Shown here piece after piece: positions 11,246-22,947 of a stretch of 64,000 nucleotides of DNA; within the stretch, counting starts at the first letter, position 1; every line of letters begins with the position of its first letter. The DNA comes from Conchocele bisecta. Taxonomy: Eukaryota > Mollusca > Bivalvia > Lucinida > Thyasiridae. Location: contig CM055272.1 in the NCBI GenBank assembly GCA_029237695.1, forward strand, positions 36,732,901 to 36,796,900, read 5' to 3'. The position numbers were made by a program, and so were the translations under genes. The notes under the pieces were generated by a model that was given only the letters and a program-made list of their open reading frames with translations, was not told the origin of the DNA and ran no database searches.

Positions 11246-11684
11246 TTTATACTAATTAAATGAGTCACCGGAAAAAATAATATTGTCGACAGATTATAAA
11301 GTATGATTGCACATCAAAAAACGCATACAGAGAGTAAATAGTAATGTCCGTTAACATTTTAAGGAGACACGGTTATCGCCCCTGATATCAGTGTGTAAAT
11401 TTACGTCTGATATAAAATAATGCCAATCAATACGTGGGGTAAAGATGAATGAATGTTTATTTTACCAGAAAATGTCTCAGATGATGTGTCTGATATAAAG
11501 AACAGTTTGTGCCTGCTGAGTGGGCGTGTACCTTTAATCCGCTGAGGTCCGTCTGTGGACTTTTTGTTAGCAACTCCGACCCTTCGCGCTGTCGATAACG
11601 CACTCCCCCCACCCCTATATAAATTCCTGCGTACGGGCCTGTCCTATATGTGTAATATTGTAACAAGCCGTCTCACCCAGACCA

Positions 11685-11927
11685 GGGGACCGTTTCACTA
11701 AACTTCGTACGACTAAGCTGTTCGTTATTGCAAAATTATGATAGTCTGTAAATTTCACAATGACAATGTTTTCTTGTAAACAATTATTGAATTTACATTT
11801 ATTGAGCATAGGCTGCATATGCAGCCTATACTCAATGAATGTAAATCCATCAATTGAAATTTACAGACGATCCTAAATTTACACTTACGAACATTTTAAT
11901 CGTATGAAGTTTAGTGAAGCGCACCCC
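11685..11927. mobile_element. Family C fold-back MITE, copy 1
   Basis: The ends are GGGGACCGTTTCACTAAACT and the inverse AGTTTAGTGAAGCGCACCCC. CTTCGTACGAC stems follow, and the centre is the palindrome AGGCTGCATATGCAGCCT. No coding capacity. Confidence 0.85.
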
Positions 11928-11928
11928 T

Positions 11929-12136
11929 GGGGGCCGTTTCATTAAACTTCGTACGACTAAAATGTGCAAATTTAGGATCGTCTGGAAATTTCAATTGATG
12001 GATTTACATTTATTCAGCATATGCTCAATAAATGTAAATCCAATAATTGTGTATAAGAAAACAGTGGTAATATGAAATGTACAGACTATCATAATTTTGC
12101 ACTTTAGTCGTACGAAGTTTAGTGAAACGGCTAACC
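11929..12136. mobile_element. Family C fold-back MITE, copy 2
   Basis: Lies nose-to-tail with copy 1, separated by one or two bases, starting GGGGGCCGTTTCATTAAACT. The central palindrome is shortened to GCATATGC, so the stem loop is deleted relative to copy 1. Confidence 0.85.
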
Positions 12137-12284
12137 CTGCAGTGTGTGTCAGTATTTTGCAGATATATATTTAGAAAAAAAACCATCCCTTATTTGATTA
12201 AACCTGCACTCCCAAATCCCAGGTGGTAATTGAATAGGGAGACATACGTTTTCAACAATTCTTTAGATACATGTACATGTATGC

Positions 12285-12480
12285 CATTTTTCGGGCAATA
12301 TAAACATTCATTCATTTACTATTACTGGACGTGTTCATTGGCATTATGTACTTTTTTTTATATCAAACGTTAATAGCCACTATTGATATCAGGGGCGATA
12401 ACTCTGTCCTTAAAGTGTTAACGGAAACAACTATGTATGCTCTCTATTTATTTTGGATGTGAAATAATTATATTATACAT
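12285..12480. repeat. Diverged family E remnant
   Basis: AATATAAACATTCATTCATT, GATATCAGGGGCGATAAC and GTTAACGGAAAC-CTCTCTATTTATTTT are recognisable in the normal order, with many substitutions and no termini. Confidence 0.6.
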
Positions 12481-12659
12481 GTATATTCAGGGCAAACGTG
12501 GAATAGAATTCCGCAGCTGCTATAAAGCTATCGTCAAGTTTCATCGTCGTTTACAGAAAGTTTCTGTAAATAATTTTTTATGAAGGAAAATACAATAAAT
12601 TGTGTCAATATTTGTCATGAAAAATCGCACATCTTTTAGGTACAAAATCACGTCTCGTC

Positions 12660-12915
12660 TCATATGTGACTGTGACTAGAAAAATGGGTCTTATAGGGTT
12701 TGTGACCAGTGTAGCTCCTGATCAAATAGTACGTATACACTCCTGCAGCTTGATAACTTCATATATTGCTTGCTAGAAGCATGACGGTGTTTCGTTGATG
12801 GAATGGCGAACAGTGGCAGATCCTGATCAGACTGTGCGGATGCACAGGCTGATCTGGATCTACACTGGTCGCAAAATCAATAAGCCCCAATTCTCCAGCC
12901 ACAGCCACATATAGG
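12660..12915. repeat. Family D dispersed repeat
   Basis: Runs from CATATGTGACTGTGACTAG through GACCAGTGTAGCTCCTGATCA and the GATCAGACTGTGCGGATGCAC hairpin to CCAGCCACAGCCACATAT, so both ends of the family are present and inverted. Confidence 0.75.
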
Positions 12916-13282
12916 TCGGGTATCGGACCGCATGTCAGAGATGCCCAACACCAGGACACGTATCTCTCACTCGGGAATGTTGATGCGCAAACCGCCGGGA
13001 GAGGGCGCGCAAATAAACCGATCGATCCTACCTTATCAGCGAAGATTGATTTCAAAAGTCTTGTTTTAAGTCTGAAGTTTAAATTCTAGCTGAGTCATAA
13101 ACTTAAACCAATAACGACGAAATTCCACGCAAGTCTGAAAGCAACAGGCGGGTTGTTGTTTTTTTGCTCGCATAAATAAATCATTGCGGATATTACGTCA
13201 CAGTGCAGGAGTGAGTGTAGAGCAAATACGTCCTGGATCGTATATTTCAATTGCAGTGGAACTTCTCAAAACTGGACATCCT
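12916..13282. other. No supported feature
   Basis: No coding or repeat signal could be supported. Confidence 0.35.
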
Positions 13283-13562
13283 GTAGCCGATTTCACCAAC
13301 ATTGCAAAGTATACTTTTCTAGCAAAGTATACTTTGAGGGAGAAATTTTCAATTTAAGAATAAATTTATTAATTTTTATTATACTGAATTTATTACATTA
13401 TCACAGCCATTATGGCTGTGGTAATGTAAAAAATTCAGTATAATAATTCTGCATACTTTTAATCATCAAATATATGCAGTCGTTAGTTCTATATGAAATA
13501 ATGCTTATCGGGAAAAATAAATGATTTCTCCCTCAAAGTATACTTTGCTAGAAATCGGCTAC
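13283..13562. mobile_element. Family B fold-back MITE, copy 2
   Basis: Left terminus CTGTAGCCGATTTCACCAAC is intact. The right arm lost about 25 bp, so only one AAAGTATACTTT box remains before GAAATCGGCTAC. The centre is TCACAGCCATTATGGCTGTG. Confidence 0.85.
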
Positions 13563-13629
13563 TGGTGATGGTGTTTAACGGCATGTCAACAGCTATGGAC
13601 ATTTTAGGCCGGGTTAATGGCGTCGAATC

Positions 13630-13870
13630 TCACAGGTTACATGTTGTGATGGGGGTAAATCCCAAAATCAAAACTGAATATTTACAGAAAAAGTATATTT
13701 TCAGTCCTGAAATTAGAATAACTTGACCTGGTGCCAGGTCCTCAACGTGTCGGAGTCACTTAGTCACACTTTCTGAAAGTAATATGATTAGTACTAATCT
13801 TACTACTTTTATAATGGCTACCGGATTCAACAAGGAAGCCAAAACATGTATCAGAGGGCCAAAAACACGA
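13630..13870. repeat. Dispersed repeat shared with 62865-63085
   Basis: The segments TCCTGAAATTAGAATA, CTGGTGCCAGG, AGTAATATGATTAGTA and CTACTTTTATAATGG occur in the same order and spacing at 62865-63085. No termini or coding capacity are evident. Confidence 0.6.
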
Positions 13871-14021
13871 TTACGAGAACAAAAATACATTGCCTCTGCT
13901 TATTCATTTATGCCATGAGCTGTTCCGATATGGTCACAGGCCACTACACAAACGCCTCCTAGCATCGGCCTACACGAAAGTCCCGTGTAAATGGGTCATT
14001 TAGCTTTACATGAGTGGAAAT

Positions 14022-14252
14022 TTAACTATTTACATGGTGGGACATTGTGGGCTATAAACAGTTTAAAATTATCAGACGCTTTCTTTTATTTCTCCCTGTC
14101 AATATCCCGAATATGTGTTGGAATTTAATTATAATTGAGTCCCGATGACGCAATTCTAATGAAATTCCAAGACACATGTACAGGGAGAAATACGAGAAAT
14201 ACATTCACAGTGTGTTGGCTGTTATTTTCACCGCTATCATGCAAAGAGTTAA
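14022..14252. mobile_element. Family L TTAA-flanked hairpin MITE
   Basis: The ends are TTAACTATTTACATGGTGGG and CATGCAAAGAGTTAA, with stems ATTTCTCCCTGT and ACAGGGAGAAAT. TTAA on both sides fits TTAA-specific (piggyBac- or Kolobok-like) insertion; this is inferred from flanks only. Confidence 0.65.
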
Positions 14253-14308
14253 TATATTTATTAAACGAATTTACTGATTTCATAAGATTATGAACTCAGT
14301 CAAAGCGT

Positions 14309-14537
14309 TTAACCCATTACAGACGGGATACACTTTTAGTAGTATGAACCTTTTGAGAGAAAAAATCCCTATTTTCTTTATTTCCTTTCGAAATTATATG
14401 TTGTAACCACTCATTTGAACCGTCTCGACGAGACGGTTCAACTGAGTGGTAACAACATATACCTTTATCGATGAATGAACAAAATAATGAGATTTTTTCA
14501 ACAAAAATCATAGTATCCTTAGGCTGAAATGGGTTAA
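14309..14537. mobile_element. Family K TTAA-flanked hairpin MITE
   Basis: TTAACCCATTACAG pairs with CTGAAATGGGTTAA. The centre is a strong palindrome GAACCGTCTCGACGAGACGG inside TATGTTGT-ACCACTCA stems. Confidence 0.75.
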
Positions 14538-14618
14538 TAAATATCACATTAGATCAACATAGATAATGGATTATATTCATTGCATAAGCATAGCACGCTG
14601 AGGCTGTACTCATCAGCT

Positions 14619-14982
14619 AATAATTCCAGCACAAAAATATTTACACAATTCCCTAACATTTGATTGGCCCGTAGCAAGTCTCTGTCCAAAATTTATATCC
14701 CAGTAAACTCCCACGCCGAACTACTTTCCGTAACCGTGAGGCGCAGTTAAAATAATTATTAAGCAAACGGAAAATAAACAGATTTTCTTGATGAATTTAT
14801 TTAAAATGCTGGAATTATAAGGAATGAATGGCCTTTGTGTGGAATTTATCGGGGATATAAACTTGGAAAAGTCGCGGGAATACTGGACGAGGCCTTCCGG
14901 CCTTCGTCCAGTATTCCCGCGACTTTTCCAAGTTTATATACCCCGATAAATTCCACAAAAAAAAACATTCATTCCTATAATA
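14619..14982. mobile_element. Family A fold-back MITE, copy 3
   Basis: A complete copy with both blocks. The palindrome centre is GGCCTTCCGGCC at about 14898, and its arms are nearly perfect for about 75 bases each side. Confidence 0.9.
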
Positions 14983-15069
14983 CGTTTTCTGTAGTAGTCT
15001 CACACGCATATTTATTACACTAGTGTATTATGATTTGTATACCCCCTGTCTCGGTTTGAGCCGATGGGT

Positions 15070-15102
15070 AGGGGGGGGGGGGGGGGTGGGGGGGGGGGGG
15101 GG
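15070..15102. repeat. Poly-G tract
   Basis: 33 bases of G with one interruption. Several such tracts occur in the window (27.2, 28.6, 34.8, 35.05, 36.24 and 22.6 kb). Confidence 0.9.
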
Positions 15103-15580
15103 TTATGTAGTGGTTGGACTGTGTGTACGTCCGTGGGTCCGGAGTTTCTCCAACTTGGGGGTGGGGGCATTTTCTTGTTGTACTCTGTGTTAATTCACTG
15201 AGAGAACCAATGTTATGTAATACAACAGGCATTCGTCTATGAACAGCGTATGTATGTTGGGAAAATAGACAACAATGCTTGCATTGTCTTCGCATTCAAC
15301 CAGGGAAAAACATCGTACGACACTCCACACCACTCGTCCGTGCTTTATCTCAGGACACCACGGGTAACGGAAGCCAATAAATATTGAAGTTGACGGAGGT
15401 CAGGGGCTGGTATTTTTTGTAAAGCCCTACTTGTCATAATTGACGGCATTAGTGGAAAACGTGGCTAACTCTCTTGGAGGTAGAATTGAAGGTAACATTG
15501 GAAAAGGGGGCCAACTCCTTCTTAGAAGCATGATCAGTGAATAAAGGGGCTAACTTACACTTTCACCTCTATTATATGAG

Positions 15581-15911
15581 CAGGCGCGTAATCAGGATCT
15601 AGCTGAGGAGGGTGCGCATTGAGCGGCGACAGCCGTGAATTGTCTAGGGGGTCCGGGAGCATGCCCCCCCCCCCGCCTTAATTCTTTTTCTTTTTGGATA
15701 AAGAACGCAAATCTTGGCTTCTAGTGCCCTCCAGACATCGATAAATTATGCTAAATTTTATTTATTTTAGCAGAGAAATTTTCATTTTACGAAATGTAGT
15801 TCTTATTTTATCTATGTGTACACACCTGGCCAAATTTTAGGGGGTGCGTTCGCACCCGTCGCATCCCCACCCCCCCCCCATCATCCCCCATCCCCCCTGA
15901 TTACGCGCCTG
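15581..15911. mobile_element. hAT-like MITE (ends CAGGCGCGTAATCAGG)
   Basis: Inverted ends CAGGCGCGTAATCAGG and CCTGATTACGCGCCTG. It is flanked by ATGAG and ATGAA, a probable short target duplication. The sister duplicate at about 16810 lacks it and shows the empty site TATATGAGACACGCC. CAGG-type termini resemble hAT elements, but an 8-bp duplication is not evident, so the superfamily is uncertain. Confidence 0.75.
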
Positions 15912-16209
15912 ATGAAACACGCCATGCGATTTTGTACCTTCGGACATCTGCTTAATTTCCTTAATTACATTTACAAAATTTACGATATTTTTCATTAATA
16001 AAGACAAAAGTTGACAAAGATGATATTCCGCATGTACTATGAAAAGTTTGTAAACTTTTGACGCTATCTACGGAAACTGTTGTTAATTTTGTAAACGTAT
16101 TTCATGAAATTACGCAGATGTCCGAAGGTACAACATCACATGCCGCGTCTCATATGCGGCTGTGACTGGACAACTAGAGGTTATGGGTTTTATGGTTAGC
16201 CTCGTTCAT

Positions 16210-16408
16210 GTAGCCTATTTCACCAACATTGAAAAGTATACGTATCTTGCTATCTTGCTAACTACACTTTAAGGGAGAAATTTTCAATTAAGGATAAATT
16301 TATATTAATTTTTATTATACTGAATTTATTACATTATCACAGCCATTTTGGCTGTGATAATGTAATAAATTCAGTACAATAAAAATTAATATAAATTTAT
16401 CCTTAATT
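16210..16408. mobile_element. Family B MITE, truncated copy 3
   Basis: Starts TGTAGCCTATTTCACC within a family D repeat and keeps the central TCACAGCCATTTTGGCTGTGA hairpin. It ends in the mirrored arm at the duplication junction. Confidence 0.85.
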
Positions 16409-17297
16409 GTTATTTCACTGAGAGAGCCAATGGTATGCAATAAAACCGGCATTCGTCTATGAACAGCGTATGTATGTTGGGACAATAGACAACAATGCTT
16501 GCATTGTCCTCGTATTCAACCAGGGCAAAACAATCGAACAACACGCGTATTCAGCACACCACTCATCCGTGCTTTATCTCAGGACACCACGGGTAACGGA
16601 AGCCAATAACTATTGAAGGTTGACGGAGGTCAGGGGCTGGTATTTTTTGTAAAGCCCTACTTGTCATAATTGACGGCATTAGTGGAAAACGTGGCTAACT
16701 CTCTTGGAGGTAGAATTGAAGGTAGCATTGGAAAAGGGGGCCAAACTCCTCCTTAGAAGCATGATCAGTGAATAAAGGGACTAACTTACTCTTTGATCTC
16801 TCTTATATGAGACACGCCATGCGATTTTGTACCTTCAGACATCTGCGCAATTTCATTAAATACATTTACAAAATTTATGATATTTTTCATAAATGAAGTC
16901 AAAAGTTGACAAAAATTATATTCCGCATGTACTCTGAAAATTTTGTCAACTTTTGACGCTATTTACGGAAAATATTGTTAATTTTGTAAACGTATTTCAT
17001 GAAATTACGCATGAACATCACATGCCGTGTCTCATAATTATGTGGCTGTGACTGGAAAATAACTAGAGGTGATGGGTTTTATGGTCAGCCTCGTTCCTGT
17101 AGCCTATTTCAACAACATTGAAAAGTATACGTATTTTGCTAAGTGCACTTTGAGGGAGAAATTTTCAATTAAGGATAAATTTATATTAATTTTTATTATA
17201 CTGAATTTATTACATTATCACAGCCATTTTGGCTGTGATAATGTAATAAAATCAGTATATTAATTCTGAAATACTTTTAATCATCAAATATATGCAG
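16409..17297. repeat. Tandem segmental duplication, right copy
   Basis: About 889 bp matching the left copy minus its insertion. It includes CCATGCGATTTTGTACCTTC, GGAGGTCAGGGGCTGG and the start of a family B element. The two copies differ by scattered substitutions and small indels. Confidence 0.85.
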
Positions 17298-17405
17298 TCG
17301 TTAGTTCTATATGAAATAATGCATTTCGGGAAAAATAGATGAATACTCCCTTAAAGTATACTTTGCTAGATAAGTATACTTTGCAATTTTGATGAAATCG
17401 GCTAC
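17099..17405. mobile_element. Family B fold-back MITE, copy 4
   Basis: Full-length copy inserted in a family D repeat; D sequence resumes at 17406 with GATCTTCTAGTCAACTCCTG. One AAAGTATACTTT box is degraded to AAGTGCACTTT. Confidence 0.85.
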
Positions 17406-17600
17406 AGATCTTCTAGTCAACTCCTGCAGAATGATAACGATCTGCATTGTTTGTTAGAGGCATGGTGAGTGTTTCACTGATTGAATGGTGAACAGTGCAT
17501 ATCCTGATCAGACTGTGCGGACGCACAGGCTGATCTGGATATACACTGGTGAAAAAACCCGTTGGACTCATTTCTCCAGTCACAGCCACATATATGGACC
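17406..17600. repeat. Family D repeat, right part
   Basis: Continues the D unit interrupted by family B copy 4: the inner hairpin GATCAGACTGTGCGGACGCAC followed by CCAGTCACAGCCACATAT. Confidence 0.7.
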
Positions 17601-17635
17601 TGTATGAGTGAAGCAATGAATAGCACTGACATATT

Positions 17636-18115
17636 AAAGGTACATGCCCACACAGTAGGCACAACATGTAGGCATTAAATAAGTGTACAGACATGTCACA
17701 TTCCATCAGTTCTAAAATTTACGAGTGGCCGGTATACAGATTTAATCATTTAGTAACAACTATGTGACTTGCGGTTGTATCGGGATATTTTCATATGCAA
17801 ATGAGCCATGATATTTTTTAATTATTTATGCTAATTAAATGCGTCACCTGAAATGATAATATTTTCGACAGATTATAAAGTATGATCATTGAACATTAAA
17901 AAATAAATACAGAGAATAAATAGTAATGTCCGTTAACAGTTTAAGGAAACACGGTTATCGCCCCTGATATCAGTGTGGACATGATATAATATGTATTTTA
18001 ATGTCAATCAATACGTGGGGTAATGATGAATGAATGTTTATTTTGCCAGAAAAGGTCTCAGATGATTTCTCTGATATAAAGAACACGTTGTGCCTACTGA
18101 GTGGGCGTGTACCTT
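17636..18115. mobile_element. Family E TIR element, complete copy
   Basis: Both ends are intact (AAAGGTACATGCCCACACAG and GAGTGGGCGTGTACCTTT). This is the reference copy used here to define the empty site inside 8933-11535, with TTAATTATTTATGCTAATTA uninterrupted. Confidence 0.85.
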
Positions 18116-18413
18116 TAATAACAACTTACAGCACTACTTCTTGTCCTGATCCTGTTGAGTGCCGTTACTACACCGGACCACTTGTCCCCAGGTGTGAATC
18201 ACAGTTACATTCACCATTTAATATGCATTAAGGATGGATTTCATCGTTAAGTTATGCATACCCTGTCAACCTCCCGTAATGTTTGAGGAAACCGGAGAAC
18301 ACGTACATAGAGAAACCCCACTTGTCTAATCCACACGCTCTGGGGACCTCCCAGGGTGTCCGGTTTAGAGATGTTCCACTGTATAATAATTTGTGCTAGC
18401 TAACAAAACAGCA
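18116..18413. other. No supported feature
   Basis: No coding frame or shared repeat is visible. Confidence 0.35.
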
Positions 18414-18718
18414 GTAGCCGATTTCATCAACATTGCAAAGTATACTTTCCTAGCAAAGTATACTTTGAGGGTGAAATTTTCAATTTTAGGATCAATTTAT
18501 TAATTTTTATTATACTGAATTTACTACATTATCTCAGCCAATTTGGCTGTGATAATGTAATGCATTCAGTATAATAATTCTGCATACTTTTAATCATCAA
18601 ATATATGCAGGCGTTAGTTCTATATGAAATAACTCATTTCAGGAAAAATAAATGATTACTCCCTCAAAGTATACTTTGCTAGAAAAGTATACTTTGCAAT
18701 GTTGATGAAATCGGCTAC
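18414..18718. mobile_element. Family B fold-back MITE, copy 5
   Basis: Full-length, 305 bp, with GTAGCCGATTTCATCAACAT and the inverse end, paired AAAGTATACTTT boxes in both arms and an intact centre. Confidence 0.9.
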
Positions 18719-18932
18719 AGGTGTTTATGTGTGTGACAAAGGTGACAAGAGCGCCATAAGTCACAAAATACGCCCGTCGAAGATGGGCCAGACAGCGAAG
18801 ATGTAGAAGTGTGAAGCTGTCACAAAGGCAAGACACATTAATGAGAATTTGAAAATATACAATATTATTTTATCCTCTTGTTGTGATAAACAGGTATACT
18901 AATTTAGGTAGAGATGTGTAAAGTAGAAATTA

Positions 18933-19235
18933 TATAGAATTGGATACAAAATGAGGAAAAAATTGCTAAGTTAAAAAGGTGATATTTTAGTTAAAAAATA
19001 TTTGTTTCGGCATAAAAACACCAAGGTGCACATCTTCAATATGTGTAGAAGATGTGTGTATAGTTTCAGATCGATTGACTGAACGGTTTCAGAGGAGTTG
19101 TGTACACAAACTCTGTACCCTATATAGAATTGTATACACAAATGTAGAAAAAATGGCAACGTTAAAAAGCTGATATTTTTTGTTAATAAATCATTTTTTT
19201 CGGCATAAAAACATCAAGGTGCACATCTTCAATAT
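18933..19235. repeat. Two tandem units of a 190-bp repeat, split by element 1
   Basis: Unit one (about 18933-19122) and unit two (from 19123) share TATATAGAATTG, GGCATAAAAACA-CAAGGTGC and CATCTTCAATAT. Unit two is broken after CTTCAATAT at 19235 and resumes at 23819 with TATGTGTAGAAG. Unit one shows the unbroken CTTCAATATGTGTAGAAG at 19033-19050. Confidence 0.85.
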
Positions 19236-19401
19236 TAGACCAGTATATATGCGTGTAAAATAGGCGTACCTGAAACAAATTGCAACAGAAGGTTTTTTGT
19301 TTTATATTGTTTAGGGGGTCATTCTATGTATCATATCCAAAATAGGACAAAATCGGACAACCGGAAGTGGGTAAAATGCATAATTCAAAATGGCCGCCAT
19401 T
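19236..19401. repeat. Element 1 left terminal inverted repeat
   Basis: Pairs with 23659-23818. The best matching blocks are the first 14 bases, ACCTGAAACAAATTGCAACA and AATAGGACAAAATCGGAC, plus an inner AATGGCCGCCATT. Confidence 0.85.
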
Positions 19402-19727
19402 TTCCCCAATTGGTCTAAATTTACTGAAAACGGTTGGATTTACACCATATAAACGTATTACAAACATATAAGACACTGATACCAATGAGTCCAAAAAGCA
19501 TACAAATACATTTTATGACGTCACCATGACGTCTATCACGTCATATGACGTCATATTAGCTAAACATTAAAGGAAGTTTTACGGCATAACTTATCGAAGT
19601 ACACATAATTTGTAATTACCCATACCACCAGAACTAGTAATCACAAGTGTCGCATCAAAATGAGGTTCTATGGTCATTGACCAGCAGTCAAATGCTGATT
19701 TAGGCAGTTTGCTAGTTTACTGACTGA

Positions 19728-19945
19728 ATGGTGAACGCACCATGAGAAAGATGGTCCGATTAGGACTTGCGATCAGTGTATTCCCAGATCGGCATGGCAT
19801 CCGTGCAGTCTGATCGGGTTCTAAGCTGGTGGCAATGTTCAGTCAAACCACTATGATGCTTCTAATGAACAATTTAGATCATTATCATACTCCGGGAGTG
19901 AGCTAGATGATCAGGAGCTACACTGGTCAAAATCTCAATTGGGTC
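19728..19945. repeat. Family D repeat nested in element 1
   Basis: Contains GATCAGTGTATTCCCAGATC, the GCATCCGTGCAGTCTGATC core and GATGATCAGGAGCTACACTG. It lies between the terminal repeat and the stop codon of the element's gene. Confidence 0.6.
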
Positions 19946-19983
19946 ATTTGACTGATGGTGTGTCACGTAAAGTTTATAATGTT

Positions 19984-22572
19984 CTATTCCCATCCAGTAT
20001 TATATAGTAACTCATTTTCATCCTCTGTGTCTACTTCCGCTGCCTTAGCAGATGAGTTACTGCAAGATGTACATTTACAACCTACACATGCACTCAAACA
20101 TTCCATACTACTCTTTCTGCAGCTACAGCGGAGATTATCGCAGTCACCTTTACACTGACACCGTATGATTTTGAGCAAACATTCCGGAGCTGCCATTGAG
20201 TCCATTTTATGTGGCTCGAGTCTTTGACCGGTAAGTTGCCAACCCCAATCGGTAGGATTTAAGTGATTGTCCGATCCCATCCAACCCTGTCCCTGGTAGT
20301 AAACTCTGTGTGAATGATATTTAGCTGCGTCGGATGTCGGAGGAAGAGACTGTACATGAACGCTACTTGCGCTAGTGGCTACTTTCTATATAAACTTTCT
20401 CACCCACAATTCATCCAACTTCTTAGTACCCTTACCACGGTATAAGCAGATAAGTGCCTTTTCGCCTACAGTGTCTACGTCAACCGCTTTCATATTGTCT
20501 TTGGTGAGAGACTCAATGTGTGTCTTAAAAGTCACATCACTCCGAGCTTTCTTCAATGCAACACCTTTCCCAACACCAAACAATCGCGAAGTTGTGTCAC
20601 AGCCACATATGGCATGGATGACGGGACACATGTGGCACAACTCTATCCTTAGGGTATGCCGCACTACATCAATGTTCCATACCCTACTCTTGGCACTTTG
20701 TGTGTCCGACCTATAGATCAGTCCCTTTGTGTTGTCAACGGAATAGTGGCACAGGAGCACTAGGACATCGGTGTCATCGCCAATCACATGTGTCATTCCC
20801 GAGGTTGAACAGTGCACACCCGTCTTAGCTATAAGTACATCTGCATCTCCATCTGAACTCTGGGTTTTTATTACCTGATCATGCATTTTCTGCTTTAGCA
20901 AGTCGATGAATTGTTGCTTGTTTTCACTGTTGGCGAGGAAATGTTCTTTCTTTGATTTCAAGGGCATAGACTCAACAAACGACATCAGAGGACCAATGAA
21001 ACCTTTTGCCCTTCTCAAATGGGTTGTATCTTTAGTGGAAGGCCCTTGACTGTATCCATCAAATACTACGATTGTATTTGGGTATGTCACATATGCTTCC
21101 GTAAGTGTCATCCTTCTTCCATGTTAGTTTGTGTATTAGCGAACCTCCATCTAACACGTAAGATGTCGGTTTGTCCGTTGATTGCGCAGACTGGTCCACT
21201 TTGACTAGTGTTGCCAATGTATCCGCAAGCTGTGCCTTATTTGCGTCCCTCAAAAGGCCATGTTCATCGAACATAGAAGTTGGAACACTTGACAGTTCAT
21301 GTTTGAATAAGTCGTCGTGATTACAATCGGGAGTACTCTTAATCAATGACTATCGCCTCACCACCGGCGCATACAGCTTTCTGTCCCATCACTTTTACCT
21401 GGTCTACTTTCCATCTTCTCTAGTATTGTTTGTCCAACTTCGACAGCTTGTTGCGGATTAGCAGACGTGTAAGCGACTACACCTGTTACAATGTTACGTA
21501 GAGTGTCATCCTGTTGGAATGGATCGCGATCACGCAGAAATTCAAACACTGCTCTTGTATCTTTGTCATCCCGGGCTTTTCTGGAGTCCGTCATCTCTGT
21601 ATGCTGCTGACTCGTGGAGTACTGCACCACAGTCAGCTGTTGCATGTGTTCGTTAACTTCCGCACATGCAGGCATGGACAACAGTCCTCTGTGCCTCCTC
21701 CATTCCCCGCCCACGTGTTAAACCACCAGTTGTCTTGAGTGCCCTCATAAGTACTTGTTATATGACTAGGTCTGTAGAAAGGCCTGACCAAAACCTATCA
21801 CTTCTGCGGATGACGGACTGTCCTGATAGGAAGTGTTCATACACGGTTGGATTGTTCTCCTCAAGGTCAAGCATGTCCTGGATATATATGTGCACTGATT
21901 TGGTGTAATGCGAGTGTCTGGAAGTCTGCAGCGATTTCAAATGGAGCTTACAGTCACCAGTCCTTTCAGCCGTCAGGAATCTTCGCAGCAGATCTACCAT
22001 GGTCATGTACTGATTCCATAGTTGTCCTGTAGGAGAGTTAGACATCTTTGATGTCTGTGTGTTTAAGGTTTGGCGTATCCTTTCCAATACAGCATTACTA
22101 CATGCAGCATTCACTGTAATGTCACTGGCTAAAAGATCATTTAAAACCCCTAGTCTGGATGCAAATCGTCCATCTCTTTCTGTTGATCTTCATAAGTTTT
22201 GCATTCTTCGGCAACGGAAAGTGTAATACCATATGCTTCCGTTACAACCATCGCATTCAGCGCTGCATCAATTAGCGTGTGTCCTCTGACAGCTCTGGCA
22301 TATGTTTTGCCTGGTAGAATGCGATTGACGGCGTTATCGGAATATATCAATTCAAGGACTTCCCTGAGCCCTGACGAATTCATCAAATGGCCAATGGATC
22401 CTAGGTAGCTCATCATGATATGAAAAGCTCCCAGCTTCAACACCACACGCTTGAGATCATTTTCTTCGCATTTATTACTGATGATTGTTTTCGCTTTGAA
22501 CCACAGCGGTTGATCAAATGTCAGGACGGGAGTTGTAGCGTGTTTTCTGTTTTCCTCAGCGATTATTATGAA
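19984..22572 (-). pseudogene. Nuclease-CXC transposon protein, element 1 (degraded)
   Basis: Reading 5' to 3' on the minus strand, the blocks are: (i) 22572-22153, an N-terminal conserved region containing LKLGAFHIMMSYLGSIGHLM; (ii) 22152-21761, containing RRFLTAERTGDCKLH and RSDRFWSGLSTDL; (iii) 21714-21361, containing LLSMPACAEVNEHM; (iv) a PIN nuclease core of the XPG/FEN type, opening with VLDGGSLIHK (about 21145), then VVFDGYSQGP with a following HLRRAKG, DGDADVLI, GDDTDVLVLL and ICGCDTTSRLFGVGKG (20605-20560), the usual acidic residues of that fold; (v) a C-terminal CXC domain (20160-20030) with pairs CQCKGDC, CSCRKSS and CVGCKC-TSC. Lesions: frame breaks near 22153, 21690, 21380-21350 and 21105, an in-frame TAA at 21758-21760 and TAG at 20386-20388; frames otherwise join. 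The true stop is at 19984-19986. Nuclease activity and a role in transposition are inferred. The host family is not one I can name with certainty; Academ-type elements, reported to carry XPG-like nucleases, are the nearest comparison. Confidence 0.8.
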
Positions 22573-22590
22573 ATGAAAAGCTACTGGATT

Positions 22591-22947
<357 letters not shown>

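Larger units (their letters stand above)
8933..11535. mobile_element. Family E element split by a Helitron-like insertion
   Basis: The left part (8933-9312) starts AAAGGTACATGACCACCCAG and the right part (11246-11535) ends GTGGGCGTGTACCTTT. Both hold normal E landmarks in the right order. Joining the two sides across the insertion reproduces the TTAATTATTTATACTAA seen in the uninterrupted copy at 17636. The host box GATATCAGGGGCGATA is duplicated in tandem at 9088-9120. Confidence 0.85.
15190..16408. repeat. Tandem segmental duplication, left copy
   Basis: The segment from TTCACTGAGAGAACCAATG through a truncated family B element at 16210-16408 is repeated immediately downstream. This copy carries an extra 331-bp insertion at 15581-15911, and its family B hairpin is cut in its right arm at the duplication junction. 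Confidence 0.85.
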
